A DNA stretch of 9,800 nt from Chloroflexota bacterium (lineage in GTDB: Bacteria > Chloroflexota > Dehalococcoidia > SM23-28-2 > RBG-16-64-32). The number at the start of each line of letters is the position of its first letter. The first letter of the stretch is position 1. The position numbers and the translations under genes were made by a program. Of the stretch, positions 1-6,919 are shown piece after piece. The stretch covers positions 1-9,800 of the forward strand of contig JADFKG010000077.1 in assembly GCA_022565075.1 (NCBI GenBank). The letters run 5' to 3'. The notes under the pieces are model-generated. The model was given only the letters and a program-made list of their open reading frames with translations, was not told the DNA's origin and did not search any database.

Positions 1-2
1 CA

Positions 3-167
3 GCGGTAGCAGGAGGCTTGGTGGGTGGCGTGCTCCTGCTGTTGCGCAAGAAAGGAAGAAAGGATGCGCTGCCCTTCGCGCCCTTTATGACGCTGGGTGC
101 GATCATCGCTCTCCCAGCCGGAAGTGAGATCTTCGCCAAGTTCTTGGACTTGACGCGGATCGTGTGA
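3..167 (+). CDS. Prepilin peptidase (type IV leader peptidase, A24 family), C-terminal end only
   Basis: The open frame enters from the left edge and ends at TGA 165-167, leaving 54 residues. A glycine-rich hydrophobic helix (GGLVGGVLLLL) is followed by a basic turn (RKKGRKD), then the LPFAPFMTLGAIIAL stretch. This matches the end of A24 prepilin peptidases, where an R-K-G-R-K-D-x-(I/L)-P-F-x-P-F motif precedes the last membrane helix. The family sits in the inner membrane and cleaves and N-methylates type IV pilin-like precursors. The catalytic aspartates lie upstream of the window and cannot be checked. Its stop overlaps the GTG proposed for the next frame (GTGTGA), so the two may be translationally coupled. 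A pilin-processing gene is not a usual dcw neighbour, which supports a locus change within the next frame. Confidence 0.72.
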   Translation, partial: AVAGGLVGGVLLLLRKKGRKDALPFAPFMTLGAIIALPAGSEIFAKFLDLTRIV

Positions 168-1366
168 AAGCACCTGCAATGGCGCACCCCAGCGAAGTGT
201 TCAAACGCAATGGCCTGTGGCTGAGAAGGCTTCCCCTAGCCTTCGTGCGCATGGGCCGGGCCCGAACGAAGGCCGGCGTTTTCGAGCCGGAGACCCATGA
301 GGAAGACTCGCATGCCAACCTACTCTTCCAGTCGATAGGGCTGTTCCGGTTCTTCTCCTTTGCCATGGGGGCGGGCCTCGCCTTCTCGCTGGGGTCCGAG
401 GAAACGACGACGCTGACGCCCATCGTCACGGTGATCGTGGTCGGCGTCTACAATGCCGTCGTGGTGGGCCTCCGCCTCAACCCGAGAGGTTATCCGCAGG
501 CCTTCCGATGGCTGAGCTTCGGGTTCGATATCGCGCTGGCCATGGTCATCGTGCTCTCCACGGGCGGCTACGCCAGCTTCCCGGTGGCGCTGGCCGCGCG
601 CGGACACAAGATCCCGCTGGCCGTCTACTTGCCCGACCTCGTGCCGGGCTGGGCCGTGCGGGCGATCGCTCGGCTGGCTCAGCGCGTCGCCGCGACCGCG
701 GTCGAGAGCCTGCGCCGCCTGCCGAGCGACAAGACGATCGTCACCGGCTATCCGGTACGGAGCGAGTTCTACCGGGCCGACCGCAGCGGCGGCCGCGAGC
801 GCCTGGGCCTGAGCCCGGAGGAGAAGGTGCTGTTCATCAGCGGCGGGTCGACGGGCGCGCAGCGCATCAACCGCGCGATCGCAGCCGAGATTTCGGGCTT
901 GCTTGAGTTATGTGAAGTCGTCCACATCTCCGGGCCCGGCGACGAGCCGTGGCTGCGCGAGATCAAGGAGGGCCTCCCCGTCGCCCTGCGCGACCGCTAC
1001 CACCTGTACGGCTACCTGCACGACGAGATGCCGTGGGCGATGGCTGCCGCCGACCTGGCACTCTGCCGCTCCGGCGCGTCCGTGATCGGTGAGCTGCCGG
1101 CGCTGGGACTGCCGGCGGTTCTCGTCCCGCTGCCGCTGGCCGGGGCGCACCAGCGCACCAACGCCCGCTACCTGGAGAAGCACGGCGCGGCGGCGATCCT
1201 GGAGGAAGACAGCCTCGGCGATCTCCTGCCGGTCGTCGGCTCGCTGCTGCACGACGAAAGGCGCCTGCGTGAGATGCGCGACGCAGCTCGCCAGCTGGCA
1301 CGCCCCAACGCCGCGGCACGGATCGCTAACGTGATCATGGAGCTGGCCAAGGAGCGAGCAAGATGA
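164..1366 (+). CDS. murG: Chimeric frame: histidine-kinase-like membrane N-terminus joined to C-terminal two thirds of MurG
   Basis: This frame encodes 400 residues. Residues 1-~132 contain three likely membrane helices (about 56-76, 84-104 and 117-132) after a charged lead, resembling the input region of sensor histidine kinases. From TGGYASFP (133-140) to the end it is MurG, the glycosyltransferase that adds GlcNAc to lipid I to make lipid II at the inner membrane face. MurG motifs are TGYPVR (194-199), the GGSTGAQRIN nucleotide-sugar loop (227-236), CRSGASVIGEL (301-311) and the PLPLAGAHQRTNA segment (322-334). The first ~100 MurG residues, with the GGTGGH motif and acceptor domain, are missing, so it should not work as MurG. 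The start is uncertain: GTG 164, ATG 179 and ATG 251 are in frame, and none has a good Shine-Dalgarno. It overlaps murC by ATGA. Assembly chimera is the leading explanation, with a natural truncating fusion possible. Confidence 0.8.
   Translation: MKAPAMAHPSEVFKRNGLWLRRLPLAFVRMGRARTKAGVFEPETHEEDSHANLLFQSIGLFRFFSFAMGAGLAFSLGSEETTTLTPIVTVIVVGVYNAVVVGLRLNPRGYPQAFRWLSFGFDIALAMVIVLSTGGYASFPVALAARGHKIPLAVYLPDLVPGWAVRAIARLAQRVAATAVESLRRLPSDKTIVTGYPVRSEFYRADRSGGRERLGLSPEEKVLFISGGSTGAQRINRAIAAEISGLLELCEVVHISGPGDEPWLREIKEGLPVALRDRYHLYGYLHDEMPWAMAAADLALCRSGASVIGELPALGLPAVLVPLPLAGAHQRTNARYLEKHGAAAILEEDSLGDLLPVVGSLLHDERRLREMRDAARQLARPNAAARIANVIMELAKERAR
557..583 (+). other. Kinase-to-MurG junction at a shared Thr-Gly-Gly motif
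   Basis: The switch from kinase-like to MurG sequence falls at S-T-G-G-Y-A-S-F-P. Sensor kinases of this type commonly have a T-G-G-x-x-S-P/F motif right after the last helix of a pair. MurG has a G-T-G-G-Y-x-S-x-P motif at the start of its linker region. The bases for T-G-G-Y (560-571) could belong to either parent, so the breakpoint cannot be placed more finely. Microhomology is what both a de Bruijn assembly jump and illegitimate recombination would use. Confidence 0.6.
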
Positions 1367-2814
1367 CGCACGTCGCCGAGCGCACGATACCCGATCGCGT
1401 GCACCTCGTCGGGGTTGGCGGCATCCACATGTCCGGCATCGCCCGGATACTGCGCGACCGCGGGCACACCGTCAGCGGCTCCGACCTCCAACTGACGCCA
1501 CTCACCCGCAAGCTCGAGGCGCTTGGCGTAACCGTTCACGAAGGCCACGCCCGCGAGAACATCGACGACGCCGGCCTCGTCGTCTACACCTCCGCGGCGC
1601 AGGCGGACAACCCGGAGCTGGCGGCGGCGCGCGAACGCGGCGTGCCGACGGTCAAGCGCGCGGAGATGGTGGCGATCCTGCAGCAGGGCAAGAAGGTCGT
1701 GGCCGTCGCCGGCGCGCACGGCAAGACGACGACGTCCTCGCTGATCGCCTGGATTCTGCACGAGGCAGGCCTTTCGCCGACGATCATGCTCGGTGGCGAG
1801 ATGCGAAACCTGAAGACGAACGCCCTGCCCGGCGACGGCCCGCACTTCGTCGTCGAGGCTGACGAGTACGACCGCGCGTTCCTCAACTACCACCCATACG
1901 TCGCGGTCGTGACGAACGTTGAGCCGGACCACCTGGACGTCTACGGCTCATTCGAGGAGCTGCAAGCGGCATACGCGCAGTTCCTCGCTCAAGTTGACAT
2001 TCCCGGTTTTATCGTTGCCTGCTTGGATTCCCCCTCCTTGCAGGCATGCCTGTCACAGCGACAGGCGATTCTCCCTGAGACTGTAGGAGACGACGTGACT
2101 TTCCCCGTCCACGTCGTCTCCTACAGTCACCTTTCGCCGGAAGCTGACTGGTACGCGGAGATCGTTTCGGATAGTCCACAAGAAGAAGGGCACAAGGGTG
2201 TAGACGGATCAACCTTTGTGGTACGATTTCGGAAACAACACTGGGGGAAGTTTGTGACGCAACTTGCAGGCGTACACAACGTAAGCAACTGCCTGGCAGC
2301 GGTTGCCGTGGGCGAAATCCTCGGCGTCCCTCGGGACACCGTGAGGGAGGCCATCGCTTCGTTTACGGGCATCTCGCGGCGCTTCGAGCATATCGGCGAG
2401 GCTGCCGGCATAACACTCATGGACGACTACGCACACCATCCCACCGAGATCCGCGCCTCCCTGGCGGCGGCACGCACCCGTTTCCCCGGCCGGCGGCTCG
2501 TTATTCTCTTCCAGCCTCACACCTACACCCGCACGTCGTACCTGTTGGACGACTTCCGTGGCTGTTTCGGCGACGCCGACGTGCTCTACCTGGCGGAGAC
2601 CTACGCGGCCCGCGAGGACCCGGCGCAGGGCATGGACGCCGAGACGCTGGCCGGCGAGATCACCCACCCGCAGGCGGTCTACGCCGGATCGGTCGCCGAG
2701 GCGGCGGGCGTCGTCGCCGAGGCGCTGAGCGAAGGCGACGTGTTCTTCACGGTCGGCGCGGGCGACGTCGAAAAGGCGGGGCCGCTCGTGCTGGAGGCGC
2801 TCAAGAGACGATGA
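1363..2814 (+). CDS. murC: UDP-N-acetylmuramate--L-alanine ligase MurC
   Basis: MurC is the cytoplasmic ATP-dependent ligase that adds L-alanine to UDP-MurNAc, the first step of stem-peptide synthesis. The 483 residues show the full Mur-ligase plan: Rossmann loop GVGGIHMSGIA (17-27), P-loop AGAHGKTTT (116-124), EADEYDRAFL (165-174), TNVEPDHLD (184-192), HNVSN (305-309), DDYAHHPTE (354-362) and QPHTYTR (384-390). All expected catalytic motifs are present. The ATG overlaps the upstream stop (ATGA), with AAGGAG at 1349-1354 as ribosome site. It overlaps murB in the same way. Codons 210-242 use far more A/T-ending codons (15 of 33) than codons 160-192 (3 of 33). Residues about 230-250 look longer than in typical MurC and coincide with a perfect 19-bp inverted repeat. 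The frame is intact, so the protein is probably functional. Confidence 0.97.
   Translation: MTHVAERTIPDRVHLVGVGGIHMSGIARILRDRGHTVSGSDLQLTPLTRKLEALGVTVHEGHARENIDDAGLVVYTSAAQADNPELAAARERGVPTVKRAEMVAILQQGKKVVAVAGAHGKTTTSSLIAWILHEAGLSPTIMLGGEMRNLKTNALPGDGPHFVVEADEYDRAFLNYHPYVAVVTNVEPDHLDVYGSFEELQAAYAQFLAQVDIPGFIVACLDSPSLQACLSQRQAILPETVGDDVTFPVHVVSYSHLSPEADWYAEIVSDSPQEEGHKGVDGSTFVVRFRKQHWGKFVTQLAGVHNVSNCLAAVAVGEILGVPRDTVREAIASFTGISRRFEHIGEAAGITLMDDYAHHPTEIRASLAAARTRFPGRRLVILFQPHTYTRTSYLLDDFRGCFGDADVLYLAETYAAREDPAQGMDAETLAGEITHPQAVYAGSVAEAAGVVAEALSEGDVFFTVGAGDVEKAGPLVLEALKRR
2016..2066. repeat. Nested small inverted repeats within murC
   Basis: TGCCTGC (2016-2022) pairs with GCAGGCA (2040-2046). 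CAGGCATGCCTG (2041-2052) is a perfect 12-base palindrome. GCCTGTC (2048-2054) pairs with GACAGGC (2060-2066) across a five-base loop. The arms share bases, so these are alternative rather than simultaneous foldings. They lie directly upstream of the larger hairpin, in the patch of relaxed codon use. Confidence 0.75.
2079..2128. repeat. Perfect 19-bp inverted repeat inside murC
   Basis: Left arm GACTGTAGGAGACGACGTG (2079-2097) and its exact reverse complement (2110-2128) are separated by a 12-base loop (2098-2109). All 19 positions pair. The arms encode roughly residues T240 to S254 of MurC and keep the frame. No T-run follows, so it is not a standard intrinsic terminator. Possible roles are a translational pause, an RNase site or the scar of a palindromic insertion; the sequence does not decide between them. 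Confidence 0.9.
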
Positions 2815-3731
2815 ACGACGAACTGACCGCGGAGCTGAGCCGGATCGCGCCCGTCAAACGGGACGAGCCGATGTCGCGCCACGTCACCTTCGGCGTCGGC
2901 GGGCCGGCGGACCTCTTCGTCTCCGTGAAGAACGAGGAGCAGCTGCGCGAAGCGTTCGTGAGCGGCAAGCGCCACGGCGTAGCGGTCCACATCCTCGGCT
3001 CCGGCTCGAACGTCCTCGTGGGCGACGGCGGCATCCGTGGGCTGGTCATCGACAACCAGCACGCGGAGATCGGCGAGCCCTGGGAGAACGGTGTCGGTCC
3101 GCGCGTGCGCGCCGGCAGCGGGCTCTCGTTCGCGACGCTGGCGCGCCGGATGGCCAACGGCGGGTACGGTGGCGTCGAGTGGGCCTGCGGAATCCCCGGC
3201 AGCCTGGGCGGCGCCGTCGTCTCCAACGCCGGCGCCTACGGCCGCTCGCTAGGCGACGTTCTCATCAGCGCCCGCCTGACGAACCCCGACGGCGAGGTGA
3301 GCGAGCTCTCGGCGGCTGACCTGGAGCTGGACTACCGCAGGAGCGCGCTGGCCAGCGGCACGATCGGCGAAAGCGCGGTGCTGTCCGTCGACGTGCGTTT
3401 GCAGAAGGGCGACGCGGAGGCTCTGAAGGAGACGATCCGCCGCTTCGACGAGCAGCGAAAGAGCGCGCAGCCGACCGGCCAGAACTGCGGCTCCGTCTTC
3501 AAGAACCCGCCGGACAAGGCGGCGTGGGAGTTCGTCGACGGCGCCGGCCTGCGCGGCCACCGCATCGGCAACGCGCAGTTTTCGGAGCAGCACTCCAACT
3601 TCATCCTCAACCTGGGCGGCGCGACCGCCAAAGACATCACATCGCTGATCGAGCTGGCGCAGGAAAGGATCCGCGAGCGGACCGGCGTCGAGATGACGCC
3701 CGAAGTGGCGTTCGTGGGAGAGTTCGAATGA
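2811..3731 (+). CDS. murB: UDP-N-acetylenolpyruvoylglucosamine reductase MurB
   Basis: MurB is the cytoplasmic FAD enzyme that reduces UDP-GlcNAc-enolpyruvate with NADPH to UDP-MurNAc, the substrate of MurC encoded just upstream. The 306 residues contain the FAD-binding LGSGSNVLVGDGG (62-74) and GIPGSLGGAVVSNAGAYG (127-144), then YRRS (175-178) with the expected active-site Arg176. NCGSVFKNP (225-233) carries the proton-donor Ser228, and Glu298 lies in PEVAFVG (297-303). The N-C-G-S-V-F-K-N-P form and compact length point to type II MurB, as in Gram-positives, rather than the E. coli type. The start ATG overlaps the murC stop, and the stop overlaps the ddl ATG, indicating coupled translation. 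Codon use returns to the strongly GC-ending style of the operon. Confidence 0.97.
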   Translation: MNDELTAELSRIAPVKRDEPMSRHVTFGVGGPADLFVSVKNEEQLREAFVSGKRHGVAVHILGSGSNVLVGDGGIRGLVIDNQHAEIGEPWENGVGPRVRAGSGLSFATLARRMANGGYGGVEWACGIPGSLGGAVVSNAGAYGRSLGDVLISARLTNPDGEVSELSAADLELDYRRSALASGTIGESAVLSVDVRLQKGDAEALKETIRRFDEQRKSAQPTGQNCGSVFKNPPDKAAWEFVDGAGLRGHRIGNAQFSEQHSNFILNLGGATAKDITSLIELAQERIRERTGVEMTPEVAFVGEFE

Positions 3732-4804
3732 CGCCGCGGGCGCGAAAGCTCAAAGTAGCCGTCCTCTTCGGCGGGCGCTCCGTCGAGCACGAGGTCTCGG
3801 TCGTCTCCGCGCAGGGTGTGATGGCCGCGATCGACGATACGCGCTTCAAGACCGTACCGATCGGCGTTACGCGACAGGGCACGTGGCTGACGCCCGCGCA
3901 GACCGAACGAGCGCTGGAGCGCATCCGGCAGGAGCGCATTCGCTCGCTGGACGAGCCGTTGGGCGAAGGTCTGCTCTACCGGACGGCGGCGCTGGGAGCG
4001 CTGCGCAGAGTGGACATCGTCTTTCCGCTGATCCACGGCACGAACGGCGAGGACGGGACGCTGCAGGGTCTGCTGGAGATGGCCGGCGTACCGTACGTCG
4101 GCGCCGGCGTGGCGGCGTCGGCGCTGGGCATGGACAAGGCGCTGCAGAAGACTTTCTTCCGCCACCACGACTTCCCCGTCGTCGACGACGTCGAGATCAA
4201 GGCGAGCGACTGGACGCGGAACCGCGACAGCGTGCTGCACGCGGCCGAGGCGACGATCGGCTACCCGGCGTTCGTGAAGCCGGCCAACGGCGGCTCCAGC
4301 GTCGGCACATCCAAGGTACGTTCGCGCGAGGACCTCGAGGCGGCGATCGCCGAGGCGTTCCGCTACGACCGCAAGGTGCTCGTCGAAGAGGCGATCGAGG
4401 GCCGCGAGGTCGAAGTGGCGGTGCTTGGCAACGACGAGCCGGAGGCTTCGCCGGTGGGTGAGATCACTTACGAGACGGAGTTCTACGACTACCACGCCAA
4501 GTACGACGACCCCGCGACCGGCCTGCACATCCCGGCGGACATCCCGGAAGCTCTCTCTGACCGCCTGCGGGAGACGGCGGTCGCGGCGTACAAGGCGCTC
4601 GACTGTGCCGGACTGGCGCGCGTCGACTTCTTCCTGACGCCCGACGACCGCTTCTTCCTCAACGAAGTGAACACGATCCCCGGCTTCACGCCTACGAGCA
4701 TGTACCCGAAGCTCTGGGCCTACGCCGGACTCTCTTACAGCGACCTGATCACGCGGTTGATCGAGCTGGGCCTCGAGCGCTACCAGGAGAAGCCCCGTGG
4801 CTAA
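3728..4804 (+). CDS. ddl: D-alanine--D-alanine ligase Ddl
   Basis: Ddl is the cytoplasmic ATP-grasp enzyme that joins two D-alanines for the end of the peptidoglycan stem peptide. I place the start at ATG 3728, overlapping the murB stop (ATGA), because the family begins close to the GGRSVEHEVS motif, here at 15-24. The frame is open further upstream, but that part is only a shadow of murB. The protein has 358 residues. Motifs are HGTNGEDGTLQG (103-114, Ddl signature 1), VKPANGGSSVG (183-193, ATP-grasp loop), FYDYHAKY (252-259, omega loop) and NEVNTIPGFTPTSMYPKLW (312-330, signature 2). Tyr259 in the omega loop is the residue typical of D-Ala-D-Ala ligases, as opposed to vancomycin-resistance D-Ala-D-Lac enzymes. 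Hence vancomycin-type specificity is not suggested. Confidence 0.97.
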   Translation: MTPRARKLKVAVLFGGRSVEHEVSVVSAQGVMAAIDDTRFKTVPIGVTRQGTWLTPAQTERALERIRQERIRSLDEPLGEGLLYRTAALGALRRVDIVFPLIHGTNGEDGTLQGLLEMAGVPYVGAGVAASALGMDKALQKTFFRHHDFPVVDDVEIKASDWTRNRDSVLHAAEATIGYPAFVKPANGGSSVGTSKVRSREDLEAAIAEAFRYDRKVLVEEAIEGREVEVAVLGNDEPEASPVGEITYETEFYDYHAKYDDPATGLHIPADIPEALSDRLRETAVAAYKALDCAGLARVDFFLTPDDRFFLNEVNTIPGFTPTSMYPKLWAYAGLSYSDLITRLIELGLERYQEKPRG

Positions 4805-5597
4805 CCGCAAGCGGCGCGGCTCGCCGTTCTCCGGCAAGCACCGGACGAAGGCCGTTCGCGGCGAGGTGCTGCTTGACGACCGCACAAAGCGCCGTCTCTC
4901 GCGCATCCGCTGGCGGCGAATCGGCACCGTGCTGGCGTCCGCCGGCATCGTTGCCGGGCTTGTCGCGCTGTACTTCTCGCCGGCGCTGCGGGTGCACGAG
5001 ATCGAGGTCGGCGGCGCGGCGACGGTCAGCGCAGCGGACATCGAGGCGGCGGCCGGGCTGAACGGCACCTCGCTACTCACTGCGAACCTCAGCGCGGCCG
5101 AATCGCGCATCGAAGAGCTGCCCATGGTGAAGGAAGCGACGGTCACGCGCGCCTGGCCACAGACGGTGCGTATCGCGATCCTGGAGCGCACGCCGTGGGC
5201 CGTCTGGCAGGCCGGCAGCAGAGCCTACGCCGTCGATGAGGAAGGCGTGGTGCTGGTTGGCGATGCGCCGGAAGGGACGCTGGTGATCAGCGTCGCGGGC
5301 GCTGACGAGGGGCTGGAGCCCGGCCAGATGGTGGACCAGGACGCAGTGGCGCTGGCACGCTCGCTCACGGAGCTTGTGCCGGCGGAGTTGGCGCTGAACG
5401 TCGCCACGTTCGAGTGGTCCGGGGACCGCGGTCTGACGATCACGACCGACAGTGGGTATAGCGTCGTACTGGGCGACAGCCAGGACATGGAGTACAAGCT
5501 CGCCGTCTGGCGGGAGATCGAAGCGAAGCTGGGCCGGGCGAACATGACCGGCCACGTGCTGGACTTGCGCTTCGGAGACAGGCCTTCGTTCCAGTGA
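4797..5597 (+). CDS. ftsQ: Cell division protein FtsQ (DivIB family)
   Basis: FtsQ is a bitopic membrane protein of the divisome that links the cytoplasmic ring to the septal wall synthase through FtsB and FtsL. The 266 residues have the expected order: a basic cytoplasmic tail (1-41), one membrane helix (about 42-60, VLASAGIVAGLVALYF), a POTRA domain (about 64-132) and an extracytoplasmic beta domain to the end. The POTRA domain starts with VHEIEVGGAATVSAADI and ends with the characteristic TVRIAILERTPWAVW. The start is GTG 4797, with AGGAGA at 4785-4790, and overlaps the ddl stop by 8 bases. Sequence outside the POTRA domain is poorly conserved in this family, so the call rests on topology, the POTRA motifs and position between ddl and ftsA. 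Confidence 0.93.
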   Translation: MANRKRRGSPFSGKHRTKAVRGEVLLDDRTKRRLSRIRWRRIGTVLASAGIVAGLVALYFSPALRVHEIEVGGAATVSAADIEAAAGLNGTSLLTANLSAAESRIEELPMVKEATVTRAWPQTVRIAILERTPWAVWQAGSRAYAVDEEGVVLVGDAPEGTLVISVAGADEGLEPGQMVDQDAVALARSLTELVPAELALNVATFEWSGDRGLTITTDSGYSVVLGDSQDMEYKLAVWREIEAKLGRANMTGHVLDLRFGDRPSFQ

Positions 5598-5604
5598 CGC
5601 GAGT

Positions 5605-5613
5605 GGAGGTGAT
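5605..5613 (+). promoter_or_regulatory. Strong ribosome binding site of ftsA
   Basis: GGAGGTGAT is an extended match to the 16S rRNA anti-Shine-Dalgarno, with GGAGG seven bases before the ftsA ATG. It is the strongest ribosome site in the operon, in keeping with the end of the overlapping-gene section and a need for more FtsA than FtsQ. Confidence 0.85.
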
Positions 5614-5616
5614 GCA

Positions 5617-6885
5617 ATGAACGACAACGTACTGGCCGCGATCGACGTGGGGAGCAGCAAGATCTGCACCCTCGTCGCGGAGGCCACGCCTGACGAGGAG
5701 TTGCGTGTGCTGGGCATCGGCATCACGCCGGCGGACGGCGTCAAGAAGGGGATGGTGGACAACATCCAGGGCGCGACGGCGGCGATCAGCGAGTCGATCG
5801 AGCGGGCGGAGCGTTCCAGCGGGACGAAGATCGTCTCCGCCTACGTCAACATCAGTGGCAACCACGCGACGTCGCTGAACAACCGCGGCACCTCGACGAT
5901 CCCCGGCAAGCAGCGCCCGATCGCGGATGAAGACATCGAGCGGGCGCTGGAGGGCGCGCGCGACATGAGCCTGCCAACGAACCGCGAGGTGCTGCACAGC
6001 ATCGCCCGCTTCTTCGTCGTCGACGGACAGGAGCAGGTGACGGACCCGGTGGGCATGTACGGCGGGCGTCTGGACATGGACACGCATATAGTCACCGGAT
6101 CAGTGACGGCGATCCAGAACCTGACGCAATGCGTCGAGGGCGCCGGCGTGCAGGTGGAGATGCTGGTCTTCTCGCCGCTGGCCGCCGCTGAGGCCGTGCT
6201 TGAGGACGAGGAGAAGGAACAGGGCGTGATCCTGGCCGACATCGGCGGCGGCACGACGGAGATCGCCGTCTTCGTGGAGGGCAGCATCTTCCACACAACC
6301 GTCCTCCCGGTCGGCGGCTATCACCTGACGCACGACCTCGTTGCCGGCCTGCGCGGGCCCTTCTCGCACGTCGAGGAGCTGAAGCTGCAGTACGGCTCCT
6401 GCATGCCGAGTCAGATCGACGCCGAAGAGATCGTCGAGATGGAGACTTTCGGCGGGCAGCGCACGAAGGAAGTGTCACGACGCCGCATCGCCGAGATCCT
6501 GCAGGCGCGGATCGAGGAGATCCTGGAGATGATCTACATCGACGTTAAGCGCGCCGGCTTCGACGACATGGTCGCCGCCGGGCTCGTCTTCACCGGCGGC
6601 ACGGCACAGCTGCCGGGGCTGATCGAACTCTCGGAGATGGTGCTGCGCATGCCCGTCCGCAAGGGCATGCCGGGCGGCGTGCACGGTCTCGCTGACTCGC
6701 TGAACAGCCCGGCCTACGCGACGAGCGTCGGGCTGCTGCACTGGGCAGCGGCCGAAGAGAGGCCGCTCAACGGCAACGGAAATGGCAACGGCATGGGCAA
6801 GCTGGACCTGAAGATGCCGGGCGTGAACCTGGGGGGATTGGCCGGGGCCGCCCGCAAGTGGATCAAGACGCTGATACCGAAGTGA
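5617..6885 (+). CDS. ftsA: Cell division protein FtsA
   Basis: FtsA is the actin-like ATPase that tethers FtsZ filaments to the membrane and recruits later divisome proteins. The 422 residues carry phosphate loop 1 AIDVGSSKICTLVAE (8-22), the 1C/SHS2 region (about 84-160, including NREVLHSI and DPVGMYGGRLDM), phosphate loop 2 ILADIGGGTTEIAVF (205-219) and the adenosine motif LVFTGGTAQLPGL (323-335). A flexible Asn-Gly linker (385-394) leads to a C-terminal amphipathic helix (GAARKWIKTLIPK, 410-422), which is the expected membrane-targeting sequence. It starts 19 bases after ftsQ and ends 34 bases before ftsZ. The presence of FtsA argues against most Actinobacteria, which lack it. The gene looks complete and functional. 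Confidence 0.97.
   Translation: MNDNVLAAIDVGSSKICTLVAEATPDEELRVLGIGITPADGVKKGMVDNIQGATAAISESIERAERSSGTKIVSAYVNISGNHATSLNNRGTSTIPGKQRPIADEDIERALEGARDMSLPTNREVLHSIARFFVVDGQEQVTDPVGMYGGRLDMDTHIVTGSVTAIQNLTQCVEGAGVQVEMLVFSPLAAAEAVLEDEEKEQGVILADIGGGTTEIAVFVEGSIFHTTVLPVGGYHLTHDLVAGLRGPFSHVEELKLQYGSCMPSQIDAEEIVEMETFGGQRTKEVSRRRIAEILQARIEEILEMIYIDVKRAGFDDMVAAGLVFTGGTAQLPGLIELSEMVLRMPVRKGMPGGVHGLADSLNSPAYATSVGLLHWAAAEERPLNGNGNGNGMGKLDLKMPGVNLGGLAGAARKWIKTLIPK
6769..6792 (+). repeat. Asn-Gly hexanucleotide repeat in the FtsA linker
   Basis: Four six-base units encode four consecutive Asn-Gly pairs. They vary only at third positions (AACGGC, AACGGA, AATGGC, AACGGC). The run falls in the disordered linker between the ATPase core and the membrane-targeting helix, where length changes should be tolerated. 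Confidence 0.8.
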
Positions 6886-6908
6886 ACGTTCAGAGCGCAG
6901 AAAGTGAA

Positions 6909-6914
6909 GGGAGG
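6909..6914 (+). promoter_or_regulatory. Ribosome binding site of ftsZ
   Basis: GGGAGG lies five bases before ATG 6920 and eight bases before the adjacent in-frame ATG 6923. Spacing slightly favours the second Met, so the mature protein could be one residue shorter. Confidence 0.8.
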
Positions 6915-6919
6915 ATCGC

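Noticed and set aside
1168..1932. Minus-strand frame of 254 residues opposite murG/murC
   Set aside because: Low-complexity Arg/Val/Asp-rich translation typical of an antisense shadow; the + strand encodes clear MurC motifs.
2079..2128. Intrinsic terminator inside murC
   Set aside because: The hairpin is strong but followed by CACCTTTCGCC rather than a T-run, and the essential genes downstream show no separate promoter.
3524..3727. N-terminal extension of ddl
   Set aside because: The frame is open upstream of ATG 3728, but this part overlaps murB in another frame and is Arg/His/Pro-rich. The family starts just before the GGRSxEHEVS motif.
3728..4804. Vancomycin-resistance type ligase
   Set aside because: The omega loop has the K-Y pair (258-259) of D-Ala-D-Ala ligases, and the gene sits in a normal dcw operon without vanH or vanX.
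3332..5191. A 619-residue open frame on the minus strand
   Set aside because: It lies opposite murB, ddl and ftsQ, which all have complete family motifs. Long antisense frames are expected in GC-rich genes with strong third-position bias, and the translation shows no recognisable motif.
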